From assembly GCA_028751875.1 (NCBI GenBank), contig CM054140.1:11642981-11706980 (forward strand): DNA of 64,000 nt, written 5' to 3'. The notes below the pieces were generated by a model. It searched no databases. It was not told the DNA's origin and saw nothing but the letters and a program-made list of their open reading frames with translations. Positions within the stretch are counted from its first letter, which is position 1. Each line of letters opens with the position of its first letter. A program made the position numbers and the translations under genes. The stretch comes from Rapana venosa (taxonomy: Eukaryota; Mollusca; Gastropoda; Neogastropoda; Muricidae). Below are positions 23,504 through 35,149 of this stretch, piece after piece.

Positions 23504-24488
23504 GGGTTGGGTTGGGTTTTGGTTTTGTTGGGTGTTTTGGGTGGTTGTTTTTGTTTTTTTTGGTTTTTGGTTGCCCCCTTGGGTTGTTTTGTGGGTGTGG
23601 TTGTGGTGGTTTTGTTTTGTTGGTTTTTGTGGGGTGTTGGTGTTTTTTATTTTATGTTGGGGTTTTTGTGTTGGGTTGTTGTTTGGGGTGTGTGGTGTGG
23701 TTGTTTTGGGGTGTTTTGGTGGTTTTTGTGTGGTGTTTGTTGTTGGTTTTGGTGTGTTGTTTGTGGGGTTGTGTGTTTTGGGGTGGTTTTGTGTGTGTGT
23801 TGTGTTTGTGTTGTGGGGTTGTGTTGGTTTGGTGGGGTTTGTGGGTGTGTGGGGTGTGTGTTGTTGTTTTTTTGTGTTGTGTTGGTGTGTGTTGTGTTTT
23901 GGTGTGTTGTGTTGGTGTTGTGTGTGTGTGTGTTTGGTGTTGTGGTGTTTGTTTTGGTTTTTGGTGTGGTTTGGGTGTTGTGTTGTGTGTGTGTTGTGTG
24001 GTTGTGTGTGTGTGTGTGTTGTTTTTTGGGGTTTTGTGTGTGTGGTTTTTGTGTGTGTTGTGTGGTGTTGTGTGTTGTGTTGTGTGTGGTGTTTTTTTGT
24101 GTGTTGTGTTGGTGTGTGGTTTTGTGGGGTTGTGTGGTGTTTGGTGGTGTTGTGGTTTTTGGTGTTTGTGTGTGTTTTTGTGGTGTGTTTTGGGTTGTTG
24201 TGTGTGTGTTGTTGTGTGTTGTGTGTGTGTGTTGGTGTTTTGTGTGTGTGTGTTTTTGTTTTTGTGTGTGGGTGTGTGTGGGGTGTTTGTGGTTTGTGTG
24301 TGTGTGTTTTGTGTGGTGTGTGGTGTTGTGTGGGGTGTGTGTTGTGGTTTTGTGTGTGTGTGTGTGTGTGGTGGTGTGTGTGGTTGTGTTTTGTGTGGGG
24401 TTGTGTTGTGTGGGGGGGTGTGTGGGTTGTTGTGTGTGTTTTGGGTTTGTGTGGGGTGGGGTTTTGGTGGGTGTGGGGTGGGGGTGTG

Positions 24489-24520
<32 letters not shown>

Positions 24521-24628
24521 GGTGTGGTGTGTGTGGTGTGTGTGTGTGGTGTGTGTGTGGTGTGGTGTGGTGTGATTGGTGGGGGCGTGCTGTGCTGGGG
24601 TGGTGTGTGTGTGTGGTGTGGGTGTGTC
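23504..24628. repeat. G/T-only low-complexity tract
   Basis: The tract starts at the gap edge. From 23655 to 24574 (920 bp) the + strand has only G and T, as irregular TG, TGG, TTG and GGTT mixtures. In composition it is the complement of the A/C tract at 5.7-6.4 kb. Cys/Val/Phe-rich or His/Thr-rich frames here are artefacts. Confidence 0.95.
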
Positions 24629-24631
24629 CCT

Positions 24632-24762
24632 TCATATATATATTTATATATTTTATAGATATATAAATATTTATATTTATATGATAATATATTATATTGA
24701 TATTATATTATATATTATATATATAAAAATTTATATATATATATATTAATATTATTAGGTTG
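24632..24762. repeat. AT-only tract
   Basis: Alternating TA/TTA sequence between the G/T tract and a SINE-tail fragment. Confidence 0.85.
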
Positions 24763-24764
24763 CG

Positions 24765-24815
24765 TGTGTAAAATAGGCTGTATGCAAGCGCTTCGATTTT
24801 TTTTCAAGATATAGC
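24765..24815 (+). mobile_element. degraded 'GCGCTATATAAAT' element
   Basis: It has 'gcaagcgcttcgat' and 'caagatatagcactat' and no (ATT)n end. Confidence 0.5.
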
Positions 24816-24859
24816 ACTATGCTGGCAGTTCTACCCCCAAGCGGTCGAAATCAAAAAAA

Positions 24860-27800
24860 GAAACAATTAATCGTTGGTGCGTGGGAACGTGCGCACACTC
24901 ATGGACAGAGAGGCCTCTTCAAGGCCTGAGAGGAGAACGGCTCTCATTGCAAGGGAACTGGCCGCTACCGCATTGACATAGCTGCCCTCAGCGAGACCAG
25001 ACTAGCTGAGGAAGATCTGTGGATGAACTGAAAGGTTTGGGTACACTTTCTTTTGGAAAGGCAGGCCAAGAGAAGAAAGAATTCACGGGTGGGAGTGGCC
25101 ATCAAGACAAACGACCTTTAAAAAACTTCCTGATTCTACCAACTTTAGTGAACGAACGGCTGTGAAACTCCGCTTCCCCCTGAACCGTTCCCGGCATATT
25201 ACCCTCATCAGTGCATACGCTCAACCCTTACCCGCAGCGATGAAGTGAAGGAAGCTTTTTATGAGGAGCTCAGTGCCCTCGTAAAGGACACCCCCTCAAT
25301 GACAAGCTCATCTGCTGGGCGATTTCAACCCCAGAGTTGGAGCGGACTGCAGAAATTGGAAAGGCGTGCTGGGGGCCACACGGAACTGGAAAGGTGAATT
25401 CCAACGGCTTGATGCTTCTAAGCCTTTGTGCTGAACAACACTCACATAACAAACACACTGTTCCGGCAGGCCGACAAATTCAAGGCAACATGGATGACCC
25501 CAAGATCCAAGCAGTGCACCTGATCGACTTTGCCATCTGCCGCCAAAGAGACATCCGTGACATCAGGATCACCAGGGCCATGCGAGGAGCCGAGTGTTGG
25601 ACAGACCATCGTCTAGTCAGGGCCATCCTATCCCTGCATATCGCTCCAACTCTGCGCAAGACGCCGAAAGTCCTCAGACCAGCGTTCGACGTTGCCAAAC
25701 TCGAACATCAGCAACGCAGTGAATTTGCAGAAGACCTCGACGGCCGACTGACTGCCCATGGTCCCCTGACTGGCTGCCCGACTCAAAGGTGGGAGCAATT
25801 CAGAACACTGGTGATGGGTCAGAAAAAACCACTATCGGCCCAGAAAACGAATTCATCAGGACTGGTTCGACGAGAACGACGAGCACATCAGAAACTCCTG
25901 GATGACAAGCAAAAAGCATTTGTAGAGTGGCAAACGACTCCTCCTCGGCCTCCAAGCATGATCGTTTCAAGCATCTCCAAAAAACGGGCCCAAGTTGCGC
26001 GGGCGCAAGATGCAGGATGTATGGTGGGAGAGGAAGGCAGACGAGGTCCAGAGATACGCTGACACGCAGAACCCAAAATGTTTTTCAGTGCCATCAAAGA
26101 AGTCTACGGACCTTCCAAGCCATGTACTACCCCACTCCTGTCAGCAGACGGTTCAACCCTGCTGAAGGAGAAGAGCAGCATCAATGAACGATGGAGAGAG
26201 CACTTCAGAAACCCTGCTCAACAGGCCCTCCAGTGTAGACCCCACGCCCTTGAGCTGACCCCTCAAAAGCCCATTGTACACTGCCTCGACCTCCCCCCAA
26301 AATGGATGAAGTCTTGAGGGCAATAAGACAACCAGCTCAGGCAAAGCACCCGGAAATGGACGAATCCCAGCAGAGATGTTCAATCTGCCGGACCTGTGGC
26401 CCTTGCAGCTTTCCACTCCCTCCTCACCAGCACTTTGGGAAGAAGAAGAATTGCCAAGATTTCAGGGATGCCACTGTCATCTCCTATTTAAGAACAAGGG
26501 TAGTAAGGCTGACTGCGGCAATTACCGGGGGCATCTCCTCCTTTCTATTGCTGGGAAAATATTGGCTCGGATCTCCTCAACCGCTTAACGGAGAACTTTT
26601 CCCGAAGGAAACCTGCGGAAAACACAGTGTGGATTTCGCCCAAACCGCAGCACTGTGGACATGATCTTCTCCGTCCGACAAGTGCAGGAGAAATGCCTAG
26701 AGCAAAACATGGACTTGTATGTGGTCTTTGTTGACCTCACCAAGGCCTTCGACACAGTGAACAGGAAGGCCTCCTTGGATCATCCTATCCAAACTCGGAT
26801 GCCCAGACAAGTTCATCAACCTATACGCCAGTTTCATGACAACATGACCGGGCAGGTTCTCTCGGGTGGAGAAGTATCAGAGCCATTCAACATCAGTAAC
26901 GGTGTCAAACAGGGATGCGTGCTGGCCCCAGTCCTTTCAACTCTTTTTCACCTGCGTCCTCAAACGCTATCAAGGACCTAGACCTTGGGGTATACCTGCG
27001 ATACAGACTTGATGGCTCACTGTTTGACCTCCGCGACTGAACGCCAGGACCAAGGTTGTGGAGAAGATCATCCTGGAAGCACTTTTTGCTGATGACTGTG
27101 CTCTCATGGCACACAAAGAGTCTGACCTACAGCTTATCACAGATAAGTTCGCAGAAGCCTCTCGCTTTTTGGGCTCACTATCAGCCTCGGCAAGACAGAA
27201 GGTACTATTTCAGCCAGCGCCTGCTTCAGCCACCCTCCCCTCTATCTCCATTGAGGGCACCCAGCTAAAGATAGTGGATGATTTCAGATACCTCGGCAGT
27301 ACCATCAGCAATGATAACACCCTGGATAAAGAGATCAACGCTAGGATCTGCAAGGCCAGTCAAGCTCTTGGTCGCCTCCGAGCTCGTGTCTTGAACCAGC
27401 ACAACATCCAGCTTTCCACAAAGCTCAAGGTGTACAGAGCCGTCGTCCTCACCAGCCTACTCTATGGATGCGAGACATGGACGGTGTACAAAAGACACTG
27501 GAAGCAGCTGGAGAAGTTCACATGAGAAGCCTTCGGTCAATTATGAACATCCACTGGCAAGACGGATCACAAACTCGAGGTCCTGGACAGAGCTGGGATG
27601 ACCAGCATCGAGGCCATGATCCTGAAAGCCCAGCTTCGATGGGTTGGTCACGTGATCCGGATGGACGACCAAAGGTTGCCTAAGCAGCTCATGTATGGCG
27701 AACTGACCTTGGGAAAGCGGAACCAGAGCAGACCACGCAAAAGATTCAAGGACTGCGTGAAGTCCAACATCAAACACGCTGACATCCCTCACAAACAGCT

Positions 27801-28090
27801 GGAGCTGTATGCTATGGACAGACCAGGCTGGCGCGCCTAACCATCTGGGCGCATGACAACTTCGAGGAGAAGAGGCGAGATGACGTGACTGCAGCACGAG
27901 CTAGGAGAAAGGCGTCAACCACCAACCCTGAACCCCCCGGACAGTTTCCTTGCCCCCACTGCACCCGCGTCTGCCTATCACGGATTGGCTTAACCAGCCA
28001 TCTCCGTGCCCACATAAGACAAAGACTCAACACATGAGGACAGTCATCATCGGATCGATGGACGACCAAGAGAGAGATCATTATTAACAT
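24860..28090 (+). mobile_element. non-LTR retrotransposon (LINE), endonuclease-RT-zinc finger, frameshifted
   Basis: A ~3.2-kb element in + orientation. An AP-type endonuclease start is recognisable near 24885 (WNVRTL-like after removing one base) and 'RIDIAALSETRLAEE' near 24970. Reverse transcriptase motifs follow: 'VVFVDLTKAFDTVN' (about 26718), 'GVKQGCVLAPVL' (about 26900) and the catalytic 'FADDCALMAH' (about 27085). A later stretch with 'LLYGCETWT' (about 27455) and 'LRWVGHVIRM' (about 27628) is typical of LINE C-termini. The last ~25 codons encode a C-x2-C-x12-H-x3-H zinc finger (about 27953-28015), followed by a stop and the tail 'atggacgaccaagagaga'. The frame is broken by several indels and stops, so it is not active. 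The clade is not certain; RTE- or Jockey-like groups are possible. Confidence 0.85.
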
Positions 28091-28562
28091 TTTGTTCTCC
28101 ATATTATCAGGGGTATGTTGGGGTGGGTACCGGCAGAGCAGACGTTTGGACAGCTGAAACGTGCAGACAGGATGCAGGAGCCTTTGCTTTGCAGCATCGG
28201 TCATGCTTTCAAAGCCCTTCAGAGGAGATTGTCCACACAAGTTCTGCGAGCGAACCACACCTTGCGCACACGTCCAAAACCTTTCCTCCCCAAAGTAAAA
28301 GACGGGCCAGCTTTACAGTCTCGGAAGCAGGGATGAAACGAACACACCCAGCATGCATTCTGCTTCATGTGGGCTCCACCTCAACTAGCCAGACCACCGC
28401 TACCTGAAAGCGTTGAGTGCTCTGACGTGAAGACTCCTAAATATGTGAACAGGCGATATGTTTTTGTTGCTGTTGTTGTTGAATTGAATCACGTTATCGC
28501 TTGCGAATGGCTCTGATTAAACTACGCACAGTGCAACTACACTTCTGGGTATATTCTTCTTC
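28091..28562. other. intergenic with repeat fragment
   Basis: The stretch 'acacacccagcatgcattct' to 'gctccacctcaactagcc' (about 28340-28390) recurs at 51900-51965 and 59030-59095. It is therefore a piece of a dispersed repeat. No gene is seen. Confidence 0.45.
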
Positions 28563-28872
28563 ATCGTCGTCGTCGAACGCTCGGACAGCAACTATTGTCT
28601 GTCATATGAGCGAAAATGCGTTGCGCTGCCATTAAGCCCCTGACAAGTAAGGCCCAGCGCATCCTACTTCGGCGTGGGAAAGAATTGTGATCTTTCAAGT
28701 CTTTCTGGAAAAGAAGCAGGAGAATGGACCAAGGAGGCAGAAAATAGACAAGAAGGAGGTGGTGGCAGGAAGGAAAGGAACGAGGCAGAAAAGAGGGAAT
28801 TCCTAGCACAGAATTTCCAGGTGGGGATGCTATTTATACAGACAGGCTCTTGGCAACGCCATGGGGGAGGTC
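28563..28872 (+). mobile_element. dispersed repeat family C, copy 1
   Basis: About 310 bp shared collinearly with 40751-41095 and 51415-51720. Landmarks are 'cagcaactattgtctgtcat', 'gcgctgccattaag', 'gaatggaccaagga.gcaga', 'cctagcacagaattt' and 'gctatttatac.gacagg'. There is no tRNA-like promoter or obvious coding content. It may be the internal part of a SINE or a non-autonomous element. Confidence 0.7.
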
Positions 28873-28964
28873 TAGATATCATATCTGGTTTGTTCAGACT
28901 TATGACTAACAGATGTGGATCTCTTCCTTTTTGTACTAAAAAAAAAGCTTAAAGCATGTGTCGA

Positions 28965-28966
<2 letters not shown>

Positions 28967-29013
<47 letters not shown>

Positions 29014-29020
29014 CTTCTCT

Positions 29021-29054
<34 letters not shown>
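28967..29054 (+). repeat. (CT)n microsatellite
   Basis: CT runs interrupted by 'actctt' and 'cct'. Confidence 0.9.
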
Positions 29055-30033
29055 CGCGGCCACACACACACACCACACACACACACACTAGAGGTAAACT
29101 TTTTAATAGTATCATACCTCCATGAAACTTGTACACACGCATCACATCAAAATGTAAGATACTCCCGAGTTGATAAAAGTCCCCATACCATCAACATATC
29201 CTTTGAATCTTTTCCCCCCCTTAACAAATGTAAAAAGCCTCCGTACAAGAGACTGCACTACGCTGTACAATTGAACTTAACGTACATAATCATACATCAA
29301 CCACACACCACATTAAAATACGGTATATATCAGCTATTTGATGAACAAAAAGTTACAAATGGACGTAGTCAACATTTTCCTGGGTACAACTGACAATGGC
29401 GAGCAGACAGTCCACAAAATTCTCCTAAGTTATGGAAAACCTTTACCTTTACACTGGTGTTTTTTTTTAACGAAAACTTAACGCTCCAAAAGGCAAAATG
29501 GGGTCAAGTGTTCCAATCTACATCCGTCCCTTCGCGACTTTTCAAAACTGCTAGTTTTTGGTCAGGCCACTTAGCGAATGTCGCGCTGCCCGGCAGTTAA
29601 ATTATTTCGTGTATCAAAATCTTCCCTATCTCTAACTTTCATTTAAAGGGTAAATGGGGTTAAATGCCTTGGACAAATCGTGGGGCATCTTGTTATCGAC
29701 TTTTCAGGTGCTATGACAGACTTTAAAACTTTATACATTATTATGTTCGTTTGTATTTTTCGGGTTTTTTAAAAAATATATATATACATAACTTTGTACG
29801 CAGAATATCCGACAAAAACAACCCAGGCTTCTAGGAAACAGGAAAATCAGGGAGGTTGACAGGATGGTTTATCAGACAGTCAAGACATTACTGACTGGCT
29901 TTACAACAATTTCACACACTTTAAAAACCAGTCACTTTTACACATTTTTAAAACCAGTTAGTTCACGTCAATTTCACGCAATTTTTAAAAAATAAATTCT
30001 TTCATGCCAATTTCACGCGCTTTAAAAAACCCG
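29055..30033. other. AT-rich intergenic sequence
   Basis: Degenerate 'caatttcac..actttaaaaa.cagt' repeats begin near 29910. No gene is seen. Confidence 0.4.
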
Positions 30034-30265
30034 CTTTATATCAGTTTCACATAATGTAGTACTAAATGTGTCAGACCAATTTGCATACTTTAAAAATCAG
30101 TCAATCCACATCAGTTTCACTCAATGTAGTACCAATGAATGTGTCAGACCATTTTGCGTACTTTAAAATCCAGTAAAACTACACCAGTTTCACTCAATGT
30201 AGTACCAATTAATGTGTCAGACCATTTTGCGTACTTTAATATCCAGTCAATCCAGTTTCACGCAA
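30034..30265 (+). repeat. ~75-bp degenerate tandem repeat, 3 copies
   Basis: Copies of 'cagtttcactcaatgtagta' with 'aatgtgtcagaccattttgc' and 'gtactttaa' recur at about 30045, 30110 and 30185. Older, shorter relatives lie upstream from 29910. Confidence 0.8.
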
Positions 30266-30982
30266 GGTAAAACCATAAAATCCAGTCCGTTCCATTACAC
30301 GTGCCGATACTGTGTGGTCTTGCTGTTATCCATAAGAGCCCTAAGCCCTGGAAAAGCAGGACTGACAGAAACGCTGACATCCACACATTGGGCTTTTTCA
30401 GAATCAGGAGACTGTCTCCCTCAGAGGGACTCAACTTTAGATTTAAATCCACAGGGATATTACGATCTTTTTACATCTCACCACCTTTCTCGACAACATA
30501 TCTATGGGGGTTTTTGTTGTCTTTTTTTAAGCTTACTAGCAATAAACCCAGTTGATTAAAACATTTTGCAAAAAAGATATGCTATTGCCTTTTAACAATT
30601 CGTGATTTTAAGCAAAAGTAACATTTCCCAGAAAAAAAAATGTGGCCTTTTAACATCAATTCTAAACAGGTAAATCACTTTAGATTCGTTGTAGTTTTGT
30701 TAGCAGCAATAAATTCTTAGATATCTACTTCCATGTTCAATCATTTACAAATGTATAAACCCAATGGTGCCTTTGAATCCATTTTTGGCCATGACAGCCA
30801 TAAAGAATAATTCCAAGTTACTAGGTATGTGCATGCAAAGCACTGTTCAATTGGTACAATTATTTTTCCTTGAATACCAAGGTTTTAGTTTTAAATCCAT
30901 ATAATATAAACTATGTTCCAGTGAGCCATTCTAGGTAACATCTAACGTTTGTATTCACAGGATAACCGATGCCATTCGTACA
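30266..30982. other. intergenic downstream of the 33-kb gene
   Basis: AT-rich sequence. Part may be downstream flank of the minus-strand gene. No other feature is seen. Confidence 0.35.
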
Positions 30983-30988
30983 TTTATT
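30983..30988 (-). terminator. poly(A) signal
   Basis: TTTATT on + is AATAAA on the minus strand. It lies about 100 nt past the stop codon at 31089-31091 of the repeat-rich gene. Confidence 0.5.
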
Positions 30989-31088
30989 AAAAACGAACTA
31001 AAAACCTGAATACTACGACTTTCACAGCCATTCACAATTCAAAGAGGACTTCATAACTATTTTAATGAGTTCGGAGAAGATCAGTGGT

Positions 31089-33795
31089 TTAGTTCGGTGA
31101 AACCGCTCCGTGATCCTCCTCCTTTTCCTCCTGGGAGTCCTGTACGTCCTCCTTTCCGATACCGTACTTCCCTTCAAGAGCTCTAAGAATGAGCTGTTGC
31201 AAATGCTGAGCCTCCCCTTCAGCAGACATGTCTCTCATTTCCCTGTACACGTACATCACATCCTCCCTCTTCAAAGACGAGGGAAGCTCCCTGATCACAT
31301 TCAAGGCACGAAGCCTCAGCTCTTCACGAACGCAGCAGTACCGAAGAATCTTTATCAGGGAGGATAACTCGTAGCGGAGTACCTCCAAGACTTGCTGGAG
31401 AAAGGTCACCCGTCCTGCCTGTAGCGCCGGTTCAACCGTCCCAATCAAGGCTTGCGGCAGAAAGGGGTAGGCCTTGTGCAGGGTGGAGAGGAGTCCCCAG
31501 TGCCCATCCTCTGTGATCCGTCCCACAATCTCCTTCTGCATGTCGGTCATGCTTCCAGTTCCCTCAGGGCGGGTCACCATCCCGTAGATTAGTTCCCACA
31601 GGGATCCATGCCTGTGTGCAGAGGCCACGGCTTCTGATGTGGGATTTGCGCTGCCTGCAGGGGCCTGAACATTCTCAGATGAGCAGTCGGACTTTGTGCC
31701 ATCTTCGGGAGTCTCTGCTCCAGCTGAATTATCCGCTTTCCTGCCATCTTCAGGAGCCGTTTTCGTGCCATCTTCAAGCGCCTCTGCTCCAGCTGAAGTG
31801 TCTGCTTTTGTGCCATCTTCAGAAGTCAGCATAGCATCTCCAGCTGGGATGCCTGCCTGTTCACCGTCTTTGGGCGTGTCTACACTTTCCTGTTCACTGT
31901 CTTTGGGCGTGTCTACACTTTCCTGTTCACTGTCTTTGGGAGTGTCTACACTTTCCTGTTCACTGTCTTTGGGCGTGTCTACACTTTCCTGTTCACTGTC
32001 TTTGGGCGTGTCTACACTTTCCTGTTCACTGTCTTTGGGCGTGTCTACACTTTCCTGTTCAGCCAAGCTATGTGCACCGTCTCTCAAAGCCCCTGCAATT
32101 TCTTCCTTTATGCTTTTTGTGTTGATCGGGTCCTCCGATGCTTGTGCAACTTCTGCAGTAGAGCTCGGTAAGTTTCCGCTGCTGTCCAGTTCTTGGGCAG
32201 CCTCTGTAGCGTTCTCAGGGTCTTTAGGTCTCTCTGCAACATCTTCCACTGGACTGTCTGGTTTTGCGCCGTCTTCTGGTGCATGTGAAGCCTGCTCGAC
32301 CGAGTGGTCTGGTTTTGCACTGTCTTTAAATACCTCTGCAACATCCACTCCAGCTGAGCTGTCTTCAGGCGCCTGTGCAACGTGTTCCACTGAGCTGTCT
32401 TCAGGTGTCTGTGCAACGTGTTCCACTGAGCTGTCTTCAGGTGTCTGTGCAACGTGTTCCACTGAGCTGTCTTCAGGCGCCTGTGCAACGTGTTCCACTG
32501 AGCTGTCTTCAGGTGTCTGTGCAACGTGTTCCACAGAGCTGTCTTCAGGTGTCTGTGCAACGTGTTTCACTGAGCTGTCTTCAGGCGCCTGTGCAACGTG
32601 TTCCACTGAGCTGTCTTCAGGCCTTTGCAACGTGTTTCCTGAGCTGTCTTCAGCGCTGTGCAACGTGTTCCACAGAGCTGTCTTCAGGTGTCTGTGCAAC
32701 GTGTTCCACTGAGCTGTCTTCAGGCGCCTGTGCAACGTGTTCCACTGAGCTGTCTTCAGGTGCCTGTGCAACGTGTTCCATTGAGCTGTCTTCAGGCGCC
32801 TGTGCAACGTGTTCCACTGAGCTGTCTTCAGGTGCCTGTGCAACGTGTTCCATTGAGCTGTCTTCAGGTGCCTGTGCAACGTGTTCCACTGAGCTGTCTT
32901 CAGGTGCCTGTGCAACGTGTTCCACTGAGCTGTCTTCAGGTGCCTGTGCAACGTGTTCCACTGAGCTGTCTTCAGGTGCCTGTGCAACGTGTTCCATTGA
33001 GCTGTCTTCAGGCGCCTGTGCAACGTGTTCCACTGAGCTGTCTGGTAGTGCACCATCTTTAGGTAGCTGCACAACGTCGTGTTCCCCTGGGCCGTTTTGC
33101 TTTGCGAGGTCTTCTGGAGCCTGTGCAACGTCCTGGCTGGTGGAACTGTCTGGCTGGGCGCCGTCTCTAGGGCTCTCTGCAACAGCCACCCCAGCTGGGA
33201 TCTTTGGTCGGGCCAAGTCTCCTGGCTCATCTTCTGACAGAATATTAAAGCGTAACGTGCCACTGAACTCCTCATCTGAACTTGTGAAAAGCGCGGCGAT
33301 GTCCCCTTCCCCTGAGCTGTCGGACTTTGATGAAGCATCTTCTATTGCCTCTGCACCATCGGCTGCAGCTGAGCTGTCTGGCTTTGTGCTGTCTTCTGGT
33401 GCATCTGCACTATCCTTGACTGTCGGGATCTCAGGGTTGGCAACTTCATCTGATGCTAGTGCAGTCTCTGCAGTTTCGTTTTCGGTGCTGGCACCGTCTC
33501 TCAAAGCCCCTGCAATTTCTTCCTTTATGCTTTTTGTGTTGATCGGGTCCTCCGATGCTTGTGCAACTTCTGCAGTAGAGCTCGGTAAGTTTCCGCTGCT
33601 GTCCAGTTCTTGGGCAGCCTCTGTAGCGTTCTCAGGGTTTGCACGGTCTGTGGATGATGTCGCGGCCTCTACAGCCGAACTCTGTTGACGCTCCTCCTCC
33701 TCCTCCTCGTGCAGTGTCTGGGCAGCTTCTGCAGGTACAACGTGGGGCTGGTCTGCTGCACATCCCTCCTGGGGTTTTGCGGGGGCTTCCGACAT
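31089..33795 (-). CDS. repeat-expanded acidic protein with C-terminal helical domain (family member 1, frameshifted)
   Basis: The start is ATG at 33793-33795, 32 nt after a good 3' splice site, and the stop is TAA at 31089-31091. N-terminal frame: acidic/Ala-rich head with six consecutive Glu, the first 49-codon duplicated block (about residues 53-101), then a run of 12-residue repeats of type EDSSVEHVAQAP. The frame changes near 32640-32665, where two repeat units measure 33 and 34 bp instead of 36. The second frame continues with more 12-residue repeats, the second copy of the 49-codon block and six EQESVDTPKDS repeats. It ends in a globular ~150-residue domain ('SLWELI', 'WGLLSTLHKAYPFLPQAL', 'LSSLIKILRYCCVREEL') homologous to the genes at 48 and 54 kb. 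Because both frames keep the same repeats and the same block, this is one gene of ~900 residues with an indel. Recent decay and assembly error are both possible. Function unknown. Confidence 0.75.
31857..32060 (-). repeat. 33-bp coding minisatellite, 6 copies
   Basis: In-frame repeats encoding EQESVDTPKDS. The + strand core is 'tgttcactgtctttgggcgt'. The copies are nearly identical. Confidence 0.95.
32074..32220 (-). repeat. 147-bp direct repeat, copy A
   Basis: Identical by eye over 147 bp to 33491-33637 (offset 1417). It encodes 49 residues including 'NATEAAQELDSSGN'. The two copies flank the 36-bp array. Confidence 0.95.
32340..33050 (-). repeat. 36-bp coding minisatellite, about 20 copies
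   Basis: The repeats encode EDSSVEHVAQAP, with variants V/M at position 5 and A/T at position 11. The + strand core is 'gagctgtcttcaggcgcctg'. Two short units (33 and 34 bp, about 32616-32682) break the reading frame. Confidence 0.95.
33491..33637 (-). repeat. 147-bp direct repeat, copy B
   Basis: The same 147 bp as 32074-32220. Each copy is read in the coding frame of its own part of the gene. Confidence 0.95.
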
Positions 33796-33827
33796 CTTGG
33801 AATTTTGGCAGTGCAGTCCTGGTGAAT

Positions 33828-33842
33828 CTGAAAAATCAGCAA
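33828..33842 (-). other. predicted 3' splice site of a 5'UTR intron
   Basis: The minus strand reads 'ttgctgatttttcag' with the AG at 33828-33829, 32 nt before the ATG at 33795. The other two family members have a similar arrangement. Confidence 0.55.
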
Positions 33843-35149
33843 ATGACCGTTGTTAAGTGATTTTTTTTGGTTTCAAACAGTGCTTCAGCAATCACTGCTC
33901 TACTTCAGTGACAGTAACTATTCTGAGAGGCAACTTCCTGCTTTTCTACCAGATCAGATTATGTCCCCGCTTTATTTGATCTCGAGTTGCATATACACAT
34001 GCATCCTAATTCATTTTGATGCCAGCAATTTGCTATAACACAAATGTGCAAGTACTTCACTTTGCTAACGACGAATCAAGAACATTTCATTTCAATGTTG
34101 CATGATTTGGCCCTTCTGACCCTTAAGGCCATATCAGGGCCATGACAGGTCGAGCCAAAGACCAAGTGTACTGTGCTGTGGCCAGTCCAACGCGGCCAGA
34201 TGCCTGCAAGACTTAGCACTGCAGAGCAATTGCCGGCCAGACATGAACCATTTCCTGAAATCTGCCTTTGCAGCATTCTGAGGTAAAGTTCAGACAATGG
34301 TCACTTCTTTGGTCGTCTATATGCCCGCCCCTCCAACCGCCGTCCCCCCCCCCCCCCCCCCCCCCAAAAAAAAACAAAAAAACAACAACACCAACAACCC
34401 CAAACAACCCAAAACAAAAACGCACACATACATCATTGGTCAAACTGCATATAAATATTTACAGAGAGGAGACAGATTCCGTAGGTTTTCACCCCATAAA
34501 CTTTGAAGGAAGGGGGGGGGGATTCTTATTTCGCTAAAATTTACACCTAAGTCCACATATTTCGCACAGAAAAGAGCCAACATTTTAAACATTACATTAC
34601 TTTATAAAGTGCTAAAAGTAGCTGAAACAATTTCTTCCCAATTTTCTTTTCACTGAAAGTATTTGAAGTACGTTTTGAGTTGTATTTCTGCAACTGCTCT
34701 TGTAAGAAACACGGAGGACAACTAACAGATTGAGCAAGAAATAAACCTGTCCCCTTTATCTTTCTCCTCTGTGGTTATATAAATATGACTATACATTTTT
34801 ATGTTCCATGGATAGAGCTCCGATGTCCAAAGATTATATATAGGCGCATATATTATTCAACCTGTGCATGGAAGAGGGCAGATTAATTTTACGTGTAGAT
34901 CGTTGTCCTATCATGAACACACTTCTCAAAACGAGTTGCTTTCAAGGAGCAAGGCGCCAGCAGTTGGCCTAAATACCACGACCATGACCTGTAGCTTGAT
35001 TTCCCACTTTCCTCCTGGAATCCTCGAGGCCTAGGGCTTGCATTTCTATTTTTAGCGTTTTGCGTACAAGCTGGAACCTCGCGGAGGCCTGCCATCTTTT
35101 CCAGGCAGCAGGGTGCATGCTGGACAGGCCCTATGTTGGCATCCTTTAG
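33843..35149. other. intron or intergenic
   Basis: C-run followed by A-run at 34345-34380. No other gene is recognised. Part is probably the 5'UTR intron of the gene at 33795. Confidence 0.35.

Noticed and set aside
22851..24666. Frames of up to 574 codons crossing the gap
   Set aside because: They read through N bases and the G/T-only tract.
31110..33688. Long + strand frames across the 33-kb gene
   Set aside because: They are antisense shadows of the 33- and 36-bp coding repeats. The minus strand has the ATG, splice site, poly(A) signal and homology to paralogues.
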